Source: an uncultured Acidobacteriia bacterium (GTDB lineage Bacteria > Acidobacteriota > Terriglobia > Bryobacterales > Bryobacteraceae). From it: DNA of 64,000 bases. Numbering within the stretch: position 1 is the first letter of the stretch; each line of letters begins with the position of its first letter. The stretch is taken from assembly GCA_903900705.1 (NCBI GenBank), contig CAIUOG010000118.1:1-64000 (forward strand), given 5' to 3'. This document shows positions 18,887 through 27,942 of the stretch, in pieces. A model generated the notes under the pieces. That model had not been told where the DNA came from and made no database searches. It was given only the letters and a program-made list of their open reading frames with translations. Position numbers and translations under genes: made by a program.

Positions 18887-20353
18887 ATGAAGACGACAAT
18901 TGGTACGAAACTCATGGCTGCGTCCGCAGCCATGTTTGCCCTGACTGCCCTGCTGGGTTACACCGGGCTCAACTCTCTCAGCACGTTCAACGCCAGGTTC
19001 GATACGGTCGCCGACAAGACCACCCGGAAGATTGAACTCGCGACGGCGATGGACGACGCGCAGTCGGAAATGATGTCCGCCCAGAACGGGATTGTGCTGG
19101 GAGCGTTCGCGAAAGACCCCGCGGAGATCTCCACCAACGAGCAGAGTTTCCGGAAGTACGCGGAACGCATCCGGAAGATCACGGAAGAACTGTCTCCGAT
19201 GCTGATCACGGCGGAGTCGAAGGGGCTTACGAAGGATGCCGAGGCGCGGCTGGGGGAATGGCTGCCTCTGTTTGAAGATCTGCTGCGAGCGGCCAACGGG
19301 GAGAACGCCTCAGAAGCGGACCGAATCCGCCGCCAGCTCACGGCGCCCGTAATGGAGAAGCTGGGAGCCGATGTGACTCGGCTGCAGCAGATTGAGCGCG
19401 AGGTTCTGGCGCGTGACAAAGCCGCGCTCGCGGAGGAGTACAGCCACAGCTGGACGGTCAGCGCGGTTCTGATGGCGCTTTGTTTCGCGATGGGGCTCGC
19501 CTCCATGTACCAGATCCGCAGTACGGTGAAAGTGCTGCGCAGGGCGATGACGCTGCTGCTCCACGGGGCGGAAGAGGTGACAAACGCCTCGGTTCAGGTC
19601 TCCTCCGCCAGCCAGTCTGTGGCCCAGGGAGCGTCAGAACAGGCGGCGTCACTCGAAGAAACCTCGGCTTCCGGGCGCGAGATTCATTCGTCGGCAGTGA
19701 AGAACACGGCGCGATCCGAGGATGCCGCGGAACTCGTCACGCAGTCCCGCCAGAAGTTCTCGCAGGCCAACCAGTCGCTCGATGAGATGGTGGCCGCGAT
19801 GGCGGAGATCAACTCCGCGAGCAACAGGATTTCCCAGATCATCCGCGTCATCGACGAACTCGCGTTTCAGACGAATATTCTGTCATTGAATGCCGCCGTG
19901 GAGGCTGCCCGCGCCGGAGAGGCCGGCATGGGCTTTGCCGTGGTGGCGGATGCGGTGCGAAACCTGGCGCAGCGGAGCGCGACCGCCGCGCGGGACACGG
20001 CCTCGCTGATCGAAGGGTCAATCACGGCTTCTCATGCGGGTGCTTCCAAAGTAAACGAAGTGGCCGTGGCGATACGGGGAATAGCGGCCGAGACGGACCG
20101 CGTGAAGACACTGGTGGAAGACGTGCGGGCAGACAGTAAAGAACAGGCGAAGAGTCTGGATTCGGTGAGTAAGGCTCTGATGGAGATGGAGCATGTGACG
20201 CAACGCTCGGCGGCGAGCGCGGAGGAAAGCGCGGCGTCCGCGCAGGAACTGAATTCGCAGGCGGCGGGGTTGCGGCGGATAGCGGAAGACCTGACCATCA
20301 TGCTGGGCCGGGACGAGGTGGAGGCGGCGGGAGTCCGTGGTCGCCGTGCCTAA
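18887..20353 (+). CDS. Methyl-accepting chemotaxis protein
   Basis: A 488-residue chemoreceptor: membrane segment 1 (about residues 9-29), a periplasmic four-helix-bundle-like sensor (about 30-185), membrane segment 2 (about 188-208), then a cytoplasmic coiled-coil signalling domain with the hairpin tip ELAFQTNILSLNAAVEAARAGEAGMGFAVVADAVRNLAQRS that contacts CheA/CheW. Glu/Gln-rich methylation helices flank the tip. No HAMP domain is obvious between membrane segment 2 and the first methylation helix, and there is no C-terminal CheR-tethering pentapeptide. No che genes lie in this window. The ligand is unknown. Confidence 0.92.
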   Translation: MKTTIGTKLMAASAAMFALTALLGYTGLNSLSTFNARFDTVADKTTRKIELATAMDDAQSEMMSAQNGIVLGAFAKDPAEISTNEQSFRKYAERIRKITEELSPMLITAESKGLTKDAEARLGEWLPLFEDLLRAANGENASEADRIRRQLTAPVMEKLGADVTRLQQIEREVLARDKAALAEEYSHSWTVSAVLMALCFAMGLASMYQIRSTVKVLRRAMTLLLHGAEEVTNASVQVSSASQSVAQGASEQAASLEETSASGREIHSSAVKNTARSEDAAELVTQSRQKFSQANQSLDEMVAAMAEINSASNRISQIIRVIDELAFQTNILSLNAAVEAARAGEAGMGFAVVADAVRNLAQRSATAARDTASLIEGSITASHAGASKVNEVAVAIRGIAAETDRVKTLVEDVRADSKEQAKSLDSVSKALMEMEHVTQRSAASAEESAASAQELNSQAAGLRRIAEDLTIMLGRDEVEAAGVRGRRA

Positions 20354-20457
20354 GCCTGGTCGTGGGTGAGCCGGGGCGCTGTTCGATATCATAGCGGTTC
20401 GGTCTCCGCTCCGACCGCATGGCGGTTTGGAAAATCCCGGGGCCCTGGAGTGTTCTC

Positions 20458-21402
20458 TTGTCCCCTTTTTCCTCTTCCCCCTGGAAGTTTGAAACGCTGG
20501 ATCCGGCTTACGGCAAGGTTTCCGAAGGCAATGCCTGGGATGGGTCCGGTATGCTTTATACCCGGATTCACCACAGCAAAATCATGCGGTATGACCCGGC
20601 GGCAGGTACGGTTTCCGTTTGGCGCGAGGATACCAATTACTCGAATGGCATGACTTTCGACGCACAGGGCCGGCTTTACGCCTGTCAGGGAGGCGCGACG
20701 GAGAATCTGCGCCGCGTGGTTCGTTTCGAAGCTCCGGATTCTGAAGGGAATTCGGCGGTGACCGTTCTGGCGGACAGTTTCGAAGGAAAACGGCTGAATA
20801 TCCCGAACGACCTGGTGGTCGACCTGCAAGGCAGCGTCTGGTTTACCGATCCGTTCTATGAGGGCTCGGCGGGTCCCTGGAGCAACGACCGCACGCATAA
20901 GGATCTGGACCACGATTCGGTCTATCGACTGGACGAGCAGTCGGATGGCAAATGGAACATTACGAGGGTCACGTTTGAGACCACGCGGCCCAATGGCCTG
21001 CTGTTTTCGCTCGATTACAAGACCCTCTACGTGGCCCAGAGCGGCAGGGAGGCTACCGAGAAGCGTCAGCTCCGGGCGTATCCGGTGAAGGAAGACCGGT
21101 CGCTGGGAACGCCGGAGGTACTGCATGATTTCGGAGCGCATCGCGGCATCGACGGCATGCGGCTCGATACGGAAGGCAATATCATTGCCTGCTGCGGCTG
21201 GGAAGTGAGCGGGCCTGGACCGATGATGTACGTGTTTTCGCCTTCCGGCGAGGTACTGGAAACACACCCCGTGCCCTGCACCAGACCGACCAATTGCGCC
21301 TTCGGGGGCGATGACCTCACGGATCTTTATGTAACGACGATTGACGGCGCGCTGCTTCGCGCGAAGACAGGCCGCGTGGGCCGGCCTTTATATCGGGGTT
21401 AG
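20458..21402 (+). CDS. SMP-30/gluconolactonase/LRE family protein
   Basis: About 314 residues forming a six-bladed propeller of the SMP-30/gluconolactonase family: GNAWDGSGMLYTRIHHSKIMRYDP, NGMTFDAQGRLYACQGG, IPNDLVVDLQGSVWFTDP, RPNGLLFSLDYKTLYVAQSG, HRGIDGMRLDTEGNIIACCG, PTNCAFGGDDLTDLYVTT. Conserved acidic and Asn residues bind a divalent metal for sugar-lactone hydrolysis. No signal peptide. The start is put at TTG 20458 because GGAG lies seven bases upstream; an ATG at 20419 in the same frame lacks a ribosome binding site but would add 13 residues. It follows the chemoreceptor gene by about 100 bases. Confidence 0.88.
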   Translation: MSPFSSSPWKFETLDPAYGKVSEGNAWDGSGMLYTRIHHSKIMRYDPAAGTVSVWREDTNYSNGMTFDAQGRLYACQGGATENLRRVVRFEAPDSEGNSAVTVLADSFEGKRLNIPNDLVVDLQGSVWFTDPFYEGSAGPWSNDRTHKDLDHDSVYRLDEQSDGKWNITRVTFETTRPNGLLFSLDYKTLYVAQSGREATEKRQLRAYPVKEDRSLGTPEVLHDFGAHRGIDGMRLDTEGNIIACCGWEVSGPGPMMYVFSPSGEVLETHPVPCTRPTNCAFGGDDLTDLYVTTIDGALLRAKTGRVGRPLYRG

Positions 21403-21414
21403 TCGCAGATTCAA

Positions 21415-22401
21415 TCAGCGAGTCCGGCGGGCGCGAATTCCCACCAGGCCGAGCGCGAGCGAGATCAATAGGCCCGTGCCGGGTTCCGGAACAGACGACT
21501 GAACGGTCGTATACCCAATCACATCCAGTGCCCGGAGTTCGGTTGCCAGATTCGGTTCAGCCCCGGCGGTGCCAAAGGCATCCTGCACCTGCGCGGTGCC
21601 GTTGCTGGCCCAGTCGCCGTAATCGCCGCTGCTGTTCTGATTAAACTGTTCCAGACCGGTGGTCCCGTTGATCGAGAAACAGGATTTCGCGGTACTGCCG
21701 GTCGTATAAGACCGTCCGCTTACCGTGCTGCAGGGGTTGCCGCTACCGCCCGTTCCTGTATACCGGAAAAGGTCTTCGGGCGAAACGTACTGGAAGCCGA
21801 GGCCGAGAGAAGAGCCGAGTCCGAGAGCTTCATCGATTTCATGGGAGACGACGGATTGCAGGTCGTACAGCGATGAATTCGGGGTGCCGGTACGCGTGAG
21901 GTTCATCGAGTTGGTGCCGAGGCTGATGGTCGCGTCGGTACCGCCACTGTTGGCGCCGGCATTCACGATTCCAAGCGCCCGGATGACAGGCGCTTTGACG
22001 TCCAGGCTGCCCAGCCCGGTGACCGGATCCACCGTCCCGTTGGAGGGAAGTTTTGTGATGGCGGCGAAATCGTCCGCGCTGACGGCGTGATTGGTCAGGG
22101 CCGTTACGTAGGACGAGTAGGGGATCTGGTAAACGGAAAAATTGGTGGAGCCAAGAACCGACTGGTTGACGGAGAACGTGATTTTGACGGTGATGCTGTT
22201 CAGAATGTCGGCTTCGTAGGTATTGATTACGGAATTGATGGTGTTCTCCGCGTTCGTCTTGTCCGAAGAACTGAGGTTATTGAAGGTGGAATCGAAGGTC
22301 GGCGTAATGATCAGGTTTGCCATCGCGGGCACGGACGCGGAGAGCAGGAAAAGTGGCAGGACTGCCAAAAGTCCGGGAGATTGAAGCCGGGCTGAAATCA
22401 A
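21415..22401 (-). CDS. PEP-CTERM-anchored putative metalloprotease (NF038122-like)
   Basis: A 328-residue secreted protein: N-terminal signal (RLQSPGLLAVLPLFLLSASVPAMA), a central HExxE-type motif (VVSHEIDEALGLG, metal site likely), and a C-terminal PEP-CTERM sorting tail (VPEPGTG, hydrophobic stretch, RARRTR). The TTG at 22401 is chosen because GGAGGA lies about nine bases upstream; the frame is open to 22608 but that would run up to thrS. PEP-CTERM proteins are processed by exosortase and released to the surface or matrix; no exosortase gene is in this window. Peptidase activity is inferred from the motif only. Confidence 0.78.
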   Translation of the reverse strand: MISARLQSPGLLAVLPLFLLSASVPAMANLIITPTFDSTFNNLSSSDKTNAENTINSVINTYEADILNSITVKITFSVNQSVLGSTNFSVYQIPYSSYVTALTNHAVSADDFAAITKLPSNGTVDPVTGLGSLDVKAPVIRALGIVNAGANSGGTDATISLGTNSMNLTRTGTPNSSLYDLQSVVSHEIDEALGLGSSLGLGFQYVSPEDLFRYTGTGGSGNPCSTVSGRSYTTGSTAKSCFSINGTTGLEQFNQNSSGDYGDWASNGTAQVQDAFGTAGAEPNLATELRALDVIGYTTVQSSVPEPGTGLLISLALGLVGIRARRTR

Positions 22402-22609
22402 AGCGAATTTTCCTCCGAAAGTACTGAAACCACGGTGGATTACGGACGGGCTCCGCTCCCATGGACAGTGAAGATAAAAGGGTAACGAAAAGTCAGGCCC
22501 GGGATCAAGACTTGTAGTACTAAACGCGCCCCCCACCTTGGGTAACAGGGTCGGATGTAAAACCTCCCGCGCGCGGGTGATAACCTGAGATTTCCTCGTT
22601 TCGAACAAT

Positions 22610-24547
22610 ATGAGCAGCTTTCAAATTACCCTGCCGGACGGAAGTGTACAGCAGGTTCCGGCGGGCGCCAGCGCCCTTGACATCGCGCAGAAGATCAGCC
22701 CGCGCCTGGCTGACGCCGCGATTGTGGCCCGCGTCAACGGCCAGCTTTACGACCTGAAGCGGCCTTTCGAAGCCGATTCCACGCTCCAGATTCTGACCAA
22801 CAAGGATTCCGACGCGCTGGAAGTCTACCGCCATTCGACCGCCCACCTCTGCGCCGCCGCCGTGCTGGAGCTGTTCCCGGAAACCAAACTGGGCATCGGT
22901 CCGCCCATCGACACCGGGTTCTATTATGATTTTGACCGCCCGGAGCCGTTCACGCCGCAGGACCTCGAAAAGATCGAGGCAAAGATGTGGGAACTGCAGG
23001 GGAAGGCGCTCGCGTTCGATCGCAAGCTGATCGCCAAGCCGGAGGGACTCGAAAAGTACCGCGCGATGAACGAGCCCATGAAGGTGGAGCTGATTGAAGA
23101 GCGCGCGGACGACATCTTCTCCGAATACACGCTGGGTCCGCACTTCATCGACTTCTGCCGCGGACCGCACGTCCCGGATACGTCGAAGATCAAAGCCTTT
23201 AAGCTGCTCAGCATCGCCGGCGCCTACTGGAAGGGCGACGAGAAGAACAAGCAGTTGCAGCGCATTTACGGCACCGCGTGGTTCAGCAAAAAGGAACTCG
23301 ACGAGTACCTGAACAAGCTCGAGGAGGCGAAGAAGCGCGACCATCGCAAGCTCGGTCAGGAACTTGATCTGTTCAGCATTCAGGAACTGGCTGGTCCCGG
23401 GCTGATTTTCTTCCATCCCAAAGGCGGAATCATCCGCAAGCAACTGGAAGACTGGATGCGCGATGCGTACCTGAAGCGTGGCTACTCCCTGGTTTACACA
23501 CCGCACGTGATGCGGCGCGATCTCTGGAAGGTCTCCGGCCACGCCGGTTTCTACTCGGAAAACATGTTCAAGCCGATGGAGCTGGACGATGCCGAGTATC
23601 AGCTGAAGCCGATGAACTGCCCCGGCCACATTCTGATCTACCGCGACCGCCAGCATAGCTACCGCGATCTGCCGGTCCGTCTGGGTGAGCTGGGCACCGT
23701 TTACCGCTATGAACGTTCCGGCACCATGCACGGACTGCTGCGCGTCCGCGGCTTTACGCAGGACGATGCGCACATCTTCTGTACCCCGGAACAAATCGAA
23801 GATGAAATTGTCGCCTGTCTGGACTTCGCCACCGATACGCTGAAGACCTTCGGTTTCCATTCGTACAAGGCCGAGATTTCCACCTGGGATGGCGGCGCGA
23901 GCGGTAAGTACGACGGCGAGCCCGCCAACTGGGCGCTGGCGGAAGGCGCGCTGCGCAAAGCCTGCGACCGGCTGGGGATTGACGCGACCGTGATTCCGGA
24001 CGAAGCGGCCTTTTATGGCCCGAAGATTGACGTGAAACTGGTCGATGCGATTGGCCGGCTGTGGCAGCTCTCCACGGTGCAGTTTGATTTCACGCTGCCC
24101 CGCCGTTTCGAGCTCGAATATATTGCTGAAGACGGCAAGAAACACCGCCCGCTGATGGTTCACCGCGCGCTGTTTGGCTCGGTGGAACGTTTCTTCGGCA
24201 TCCTGGTGGAGCATTACGCGGGTGCGTTCCCAACGTGGCTGGCTCCGGTGCAGGCGGCTGTTCTGCCCATCACGGATAAGCAGCAGGCCTACGCGGAACA
24301 CATTGCGGACATGTTGAAGGCCGCCGGTGTCCGCGTGATGGTGGATGACCGCAATGAAAAGGTCAACCTGAAGATCCGCGATGCGCAGATGCAGAAGGTG
24401 CCCTACATGCTGGTGATCGGCGGACGCGAGGCCGAGGCCGGTCAGGTGGCGGTTCGCCACCGGAAGCGCGGTGATCTGGGCGCGATTCCGGCGGCGGAAT
24501 TCCTCGAAATCATCGGGGCGGAAATTGCCTCCAGGATTAACGAGTAA
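22610..24547 (+). CDS. thrS: Threonyl-tRNA synthetase
   Basis: A 645-residue class II synthetase charging tRNA-Thr. It has the TGS domain (about 1-62, ITLPDGSVQQVPAGASALDIA), the editing domain with HSTAH (HxxxH) and the C...H zinc pair region, the catalytic core (motif 1 HPKGGIIRKQLEDWM, MNCPGHILIYR with the zinc Cys, RYERSGTMHGLLRVRGFTQDDAHIFC) and the anticodon-binding domain (about 540-645). Length is standard. ATG at 22610. No T-box-like leader is apparent in the 208-base divergent gap. The gene ends ten bases before the convergent Gfo/Idh/MocA gene. Confidence 0.97.
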   Translation: MSSFQITLPDGSVQQVPAGASALDIAQKISPRLADAAIVARVNGQLYDLKRPFEADSTLQILTNKDSDALEVYRHSTAHLCAAAVLELFPETKLGIGPPIDTGFYYDFDRPEPFTPQDLEKIEAKMWELQGKALAFDRKLIAKPEGLEKYRAMNEPMKVELIEERADDIFSEYTLGPHFIDFCRGPHVPDTSKIKAFKLLSIAGAYWKGDEKNKQLQRIYGTAWFSKKELDEYLNKLEEAKKRDHRKLGQELDLFSIQELAGPGLIFFHPKGGIIRKQLEDWMRDAYLKRGYSLVYTPHVMRRDLWKVSGHAGFYSENMFKPMELDDAEYQLKPMNCPGHILIYRDRQHSYRDLPVRLGELGTVYRYERSGTMHGLLRVRGFTQDDAHIFCTPEQIEDEIVACLDFATDTLKTFGFHSYKAEISTWDGGASGKYDGEPANWALAEGALRKACDRLGIDATVIPDEAAFYGPKIDVKLVDAIGRLWQLSTVQFDFTLPRRFELEYIAEDGKKHRPLMVHRALFGSVERFFGILVEHYAGAFPTWLAPVQAAVLPITDKQQAYAEHIADMLKAAGVRVMVDDRNEKVNLKIRDAQMQKVPYMLVIGGREAEAGQVAVRHRKRGDLGAIPAAEFLEIIGAEIASRINE

Positions 24548-24557
24548 GTCCGGGTAA

Positions 24558-25757
24558 TCAGGCTTCCACCCGGCTGAGCCGGGCGTTCCATTTCATGCGT
24601 CGTCCCTCCCGCAGTGAGAGATTGCCCAGTTGCGTCACGAGCACGGCCTGAAAGCCAAGCCGCATCGGCGCGGTGGGAATGTGGCGGGTTCGGACGCAGT
24701 CGAGGAAGTTCTGAACGTGGAGGTCGGTGGCCCGGTTGAAGCCCTTTTCCGAGCGCCGCGTGATAGCGGCCACGTCTTCGGAATTCTGGAGGAAGACCCG
24801 GAATTCCTCGCGTCCGATATCGAGGCGGGCTTTGTCTCCATCCAGCTGATTCAGCTGGTCATTTCGCGTCTGGTAGCGCATGGCCGCGTAGTTGATGGAA
24901 AACACGCCGAGGAAGTCCTCCGGATACTCCGCGGTGACCACCACCGATTCCGGTGTGTCGTAGCCCTTGCGATGCGGTTTTCCGGCCGCAGCGGTCACGG
25001 CAACGGGGTAGCCGGCATTCATGAGCAGGTGGATCCCGTCGAAGACGTGCGCCCCCTGATCGGTCACGATGCCGCCGGCGTAATCCGCCATGTTGCGCCA
25101 GTTGCGAAAGATAAACGGATCAGGGGGGATGCGACGTTTGACGGGACCCTGCCACTGTTCCCAGTCGAGCGCGCCATCGAGCTTCGCGGTCCGCTCGCCG
25201 CCGTTACCCACATAGTTATTCAGCCACCAGGACCGGACCATCCGCACAGTGCCGAGAGTTCCGTTGGCGACCAGTTTCGCGCCATCCAGATAAAGATCGT
25301 AGCTCCGGCGCTGCATGCCCACCTGCACGATCTGCCTGGTCCGCTTTTCGGCCTCCACCAACTGGACTCCTTCTTCCGGAGTGCGGCAGAGGGGTTTCTC
25401 GACGTAGACATCCTTCCCGGCGGCCAGAGCGTCGAGCACCATCCGGGCGTGCCAGTGCTCCGGGGTGGCGATGAGGACGGCGTGGATATCCGGCGCTGAC
25501 AGCAGATCCTTATAGTTCCGGTAGATCGCGGGCTGCGTGCCCTGTACTTTCGCGGCGGCGGAGACAGCGTTTTCGAGATTCGGCTCATAGACGTCGCAGA
25601 TGCCGGCGACGCGCAGAGCCGGATCTTTCTGAAAGACCGACATCACATAAGTGCCACGGCCACCGCTGCCGATTACGCCAAGGCGAATCGTGTCGGAAGG
25701 GGCGGCGCGCAGGGCGAGAGCGGAGCTGCCGGCGAGAAGGAAGGTGCGTCGTTTCAT
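24558..25757 (-). CDS. Tat-exported Gfo/Idh/MocA family oxidoreductase
   Basis: A 399-residue protein starting MKRRTFLLAGSSALALRAA, a twin-arginine-type export signal. The Rossmann domain follows (IRLGVIGSGGRGTYVMSVF), then the family signature EKPLCRTPEEGVQLVEAE and a C-terminal alpha/beta domain (DQGAHVFDGIHLLMNAGYPVAVTAAAG). Such proteins oxidise or epimerise sugars or cyclitols using tightly bound NAD(P). ATG at 25757 rather than the longer open frame, because it starts the signal sequence. It diverges from the ilv operon and could share its promoter region. Substrate unknown. Confidence 0.88.
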   Translation of the reverse strand: MKRRTFLLAGSSALALRAAPSDTIRLGVIGSGGRGTYVMSVFQKDPALRVAGICDVYEPNLENAVSAAAKVQGTQPAIYRNYKDLLSAPDIHAVLIATPEHWHARMVLDALAAGKDVYVEKPLCRTPEEGVQLVEAEKRTRQIVQVGMQRRSYDLYLDGAKLVANGTLGTVRMVRSWWLNNYVGNGGERTAKLDGALDWEQWQGPVKRRIPPDPFIFRNWRNMADYAGGIVTDQGAHVFDGIHLLMNAGYPVAVTAAAGKPHRKGYDTPESVVVTAEYPEDFLGVFSINYAAMRYQTRNDQLNQLDGDKARLDIGREEFRVFLQNSEDVAAITRRSEKGFNRATDLHVQNFLDCVRTRHIPTAPMRLGFQAVLVTQLGNLSLREGRRMKWNARLSRVEA

Positions 25758-25809
25758 GAGTTTGCCAGGGTGATTGGTCACGAACAAAATATCAGTTCCT
25801 CGCCGGGAA

Positions 25810-25839
25810 TTGTTACCGTCCAATCCAGCTATAAATATT
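25810..25839 (+). promoter_or_regulatory. Candidate promoter of the ilv operon
   Basis: An AT-rich patch in a GC-rich context upstream of the leader peptide: TTGTTA at 25810-25815 and AATATT at 25834-25839 with an 18-base spacer, each four of six to consensus. It would give an untranslated stretch of roughly 50 bases before the leader. Weak evidence. Confidence 0.3.
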
Positions 25840-25899
25840 TCTAATCATCCCCCTCACTTGCATTTCCAAAACTTTGGCTTTACACTGGAGTTTCTGGCA

Positions 25900-25980
25900 A
25901 TGCCCTTCAGCTTCTCAGGCCGAATTATTATTACCGCCCCTGTAGTAGGGGTATCGGTAGTAGTAACCATCCCCGTCTGA
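25900..25980 (+). CDS. Ile/Val-rich leader peptide of the ilvB operon
   Basis: A 26-residue open frame, ATG at 25900 to TGA at 25978-25980, preceded by GGAG nine bases upstream. It contains four Ile and seven Val among its last 18 residues (RIIITAPVVGVSVVVTIPV) and no Leu. Six of the seven Val codons are GTA and three of four Ile codons are ATT, choices that are rare in the surrounding genes. Its stop codon is immediately followed by the antiterminator arm at 25981. This is the organisation of enterobacterial ilv attenuator peptides: ribosomes stalling at Ile/Val codons when those charged tRNAs are scarce would permit read-through into ilvB. Confidence 0.85.
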   Translation: MPFSFSGRIIITAPVVGVSVVVTIPV

Positions 25981-26029
25981 GGCTTTCGGGAAATCCAGTT
26001 CGGTCAAACCGAAGAAGATCCGAAAGGCC
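25981..26029 (+). promoter_or_regulatory. Antiterminator hairpin of the ilv attenuator
   Basis: GGCTTTCGG (25981-25989), starting right after the leader stop codon, pairs with CCGAAAGGCC (26020-26029, one bulged G). Within it TTCGGT/ACCGAA (25999-26004, 26008-26013) forms an inner hairpin. The outer 3' arm overlaps the 5' arm of the terminator (26023-26030), so the two structures exclude each other. A ribosome at the leader stop would cover the 5' arm and favour termination. Confidence 0.75.
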
Positions 26030-26065
26030 ATCAGCGGGGGCAATGCCCTGCCGGTGGCCTTTTTT
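26023..26065 (+). terminator. Attenuator terminator before ilvB
   Basis: AAAGGCCA (26023-26030) pairs with TGGCCTTT (26055-26062); the stem continues inward through a GC-rich section (26031-26039 with 26046-26054, one mismatch, two wobbles) to a 6-base loop. Six T residues run from 26060 to 26065. Confidence 0.85.
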
Positions 26066-26089
26066 CGTTGTGACTGGCCATTTTAAACG

Positions 26090-26120
26090 TCGGCTGTTAT
26101 TGAAATCGGCTGTTATTGAA
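26090..26120. repeat. 16-base tandem duplication between attenuator and ilvB
   Basis: TCGGCTGTTATTGAAA at 26090-26105 is followed directly by TCGGCTGTTATTGAA at 26106-26120. It sits 35 bases before the ilvB ATG. No function is evident. Confidence 0.8.
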
Positions 26121-26155
26121 TAAGTTACGCAGTAGACAGGAGTCAAATCGAAATC

Positions 26156-27931
26156 ATGCAAGCTCCGGAAACAAATCCCACCACCACCACGGCAAAGCGC
26201 GTGGAGACCGGTAAGTTGATGACGGGCGCAGAAATGCTGCTCGAATGTCTGGCCCGCGAAGGCGTTGAAGTCTTCTTCGGCTACCCCGGCGGCGTCACCA
26301 TCCCCTTCTACGACGCTCTGTACGATCACCACATTAAGCACGTCCTGGTTCGGCACGAAGAGAATGCCTGCTTCGCCGCGGAAGGTTATGCGCGCGCCAC
26401 GGGCAAAGTCGGCGTCTGCTGCGCTACCTCCGGCCCCGGCGCCACCAATCTGGTTACCGGTCTTGTCGACGCGATGATGGATTCCATTCCGCTGGTCGCG
26501 ATCACCGGTCAGGTGCACTCGAAGCTCATCGGCAGCGACGCTTTCCAGGAAGCCGACACCTTCGGCATCACGCGCCCGGCCACGAAGCACAACTTCATGG
26601 TGAAGACGCTGGCGGAACTTCCGCAGATTGTCCATGAAGCGTTCTACATTGCCGCGAGCGGCCGGCCCGGTCCGGTGCTCGTCGATATTCCGAAGGACGT
26701 CTTCCAGGCGCGCGGCCACTACAATCCGCCGGACACGATTCACCTGCCTGGCTACAAGGTTTTCACTGAAGGCCACACCGGCCAGATCCGGCGCGCGGCG
26801 CAGCTGATCTGGGAGGCCGAGAGGCCCATGGTTTACGCGGGCGGCGGCATCGTGCTCGCCAACGCGTCGGCGGAGCTGACGGAGTTTGTGGAACTGGCGG
26901 ATTCCCCCGCCGTGACCACCCTGATGGGCATCGGCGCGCTCTCCGGCAATCACCCGAATTACATCAGCATGCCTGGCATGCACGGCAGCTACGCGGCCAA
27001 CATGGCGATGACGGAATGCGATCTGCTGATCGCGCTCGGCACCCGTTTTGACGACCGCGTCACCGGCTCGCTGCACACGTTCGCGCGGCATGCCCGCGTG
27101 ATCCATGTGGACATCGACCCGGCGGAAGTCGGCAAGAACCGCAATCCGGATATCCCGATTGTGGGCGACGTGAAGCGTGTGCTGCAGAAACTGAATAAGG
27201 TCGTCCAGGAACTGGCGCCGGAACTCAGCGGCAAGCACAAGGAAGCCCGCGCCCGCTGGTTCTCGAAGGTTCGCGGCTGGATGGCGGAGCGCCCGTATGA
27301 CCGTCCGCGCGCGGAGAACGAGATCAAGCCGCAGCACCTGATGGACGAGATCGACCGCATGTCGAACGGCCAGGCGATTGTGTGCTCGGATGTGGGCCAG
27401 CATCAGATGTGGGCCGCGCAGCTGATCCGCTTCAACGAACCCCGCCTCTGGATCAACTCCGGCGGCCTGGGCGCGATGGGTTTTGGTATCCCCTCGGCGA
27501 TGGGCGCGCAAATGGCGCGTCCCGACAAGCTGGTCTTCGCGATCTGCGGCGACGGCGGCTTCCAGATGGCAATGCCGGAACTGGCGACCATCATGACGCA
27601 CGCGCTGCCGGTAAAGATCATCTGCATGAACAATGGCGTGCTTGGCATGGTCCGCCAGTGGCAGACGCTGTTCTACAACAATCGCCTGAGCTCGGTGGCG
27701 CTCGAATGCTTCCCGGATGCCGAAAAGCTGGCCAGCGCGTATGGCTTTGAGGGAAAAACCATCACCAAGCCCTGGGAACTGACGGATGCTCTGAAGACGG
27801 CGATCAACTATCCCGGTCCGTACCTGCTGAACGTGATGGTCACGCCGGATGAGAACGTTTATCCGATGGTGCCGGCGGGTGGCGCGATCAACGAAATGGT
27901 GTTTGCCCCGGCAACTCCGGTGGCGGTTTAA
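26156..27931 (+). CDS. ilvB: Acetolactate synthase, catalytic (large) subunit
   Basis: A 591-residue thiamine-diphosphate enzyme that condenses two pyruvates to 2-acetolactate (valine/leucine) or pyruvate with 2-oxobutyrate (isoleucine). Motifs: GYPGGVTIPFYDAL, catalytic Glu68 in RHEENACFAAEGYARATG, SGPGATNLVTG, and the Mg-ThDP motif GDGGFQMAMPELATI...NNGVLGM. Length is standard. It is the first structural gene of ilvB-ilvN-ilvC-cimA and lies behind an Ile/Val attenuator. Alternative catabolic acetolactate synthases lack the regulatory subunit that follows here, so the anabolic role is secure. Confidence 0.97.
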   Translation: MQAPETNPTTTTAKRVETGKLMTGAEMLLECLAREGVEVFFGYPGGVTIPFYDALYDHHIKHVLVRHEENACFAAEGYARATGKVGVCCATSGPGATNLVTGLVDAMMDSIPLVAITGQVHSKLIGSDAFQEADTFGITRPATKHNFMVKTLAELPQIVHEAFYIAASGRPGPVLVDIPKDVFQARGHYNPPDTIHLPGYKVFTEGHTGQIRRAAQLIWEAERPMVYAGGGIVLANASAELTEFVELADSPAVTTLMGIGALSGNHPNYISMPGMHGSYAANMAMTECDLLIALGTRFDDRVTGSLHTFARHARVIHVDIDPAEVGKNRNPDIPIVGDVKRVLQKLNKVVQELAPELSGKHKEARARWFSKVRGWMAERPYDRPRAENEIKPQHLMDEIDRMSNGQAIVCSDVGQHQMWAAQLIRFNEPRLWINSGGLGAMGFGIPSAMGAQMARPDKLVFAICGDGGFQMAMPELATIMTHALPVKIICMNNGVLGMVRQWQTLFYNNRLSSVALECFPDAEKLASAYGFEGKTITKPWELTDALKTAINYPGPYLLNVMVTPDENVYPMVPAGGAINEMVFAPATPVAV

Positions 27932-27942
27932 GGATCACAGAC

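Noticed and set aside
22402-22609. T-box or other leader before thrS
   Set aside because: No T-box consensus, specifier stem or terminator was found.
25858-25886. TTGCAT-17-TACACT promoter-like pair just before the ilv leader
   Set aside because: Transcription would begin about seven bases before the leader ATG and lose its ribosome binding site, so the upstream AT-rich patch is preferred.
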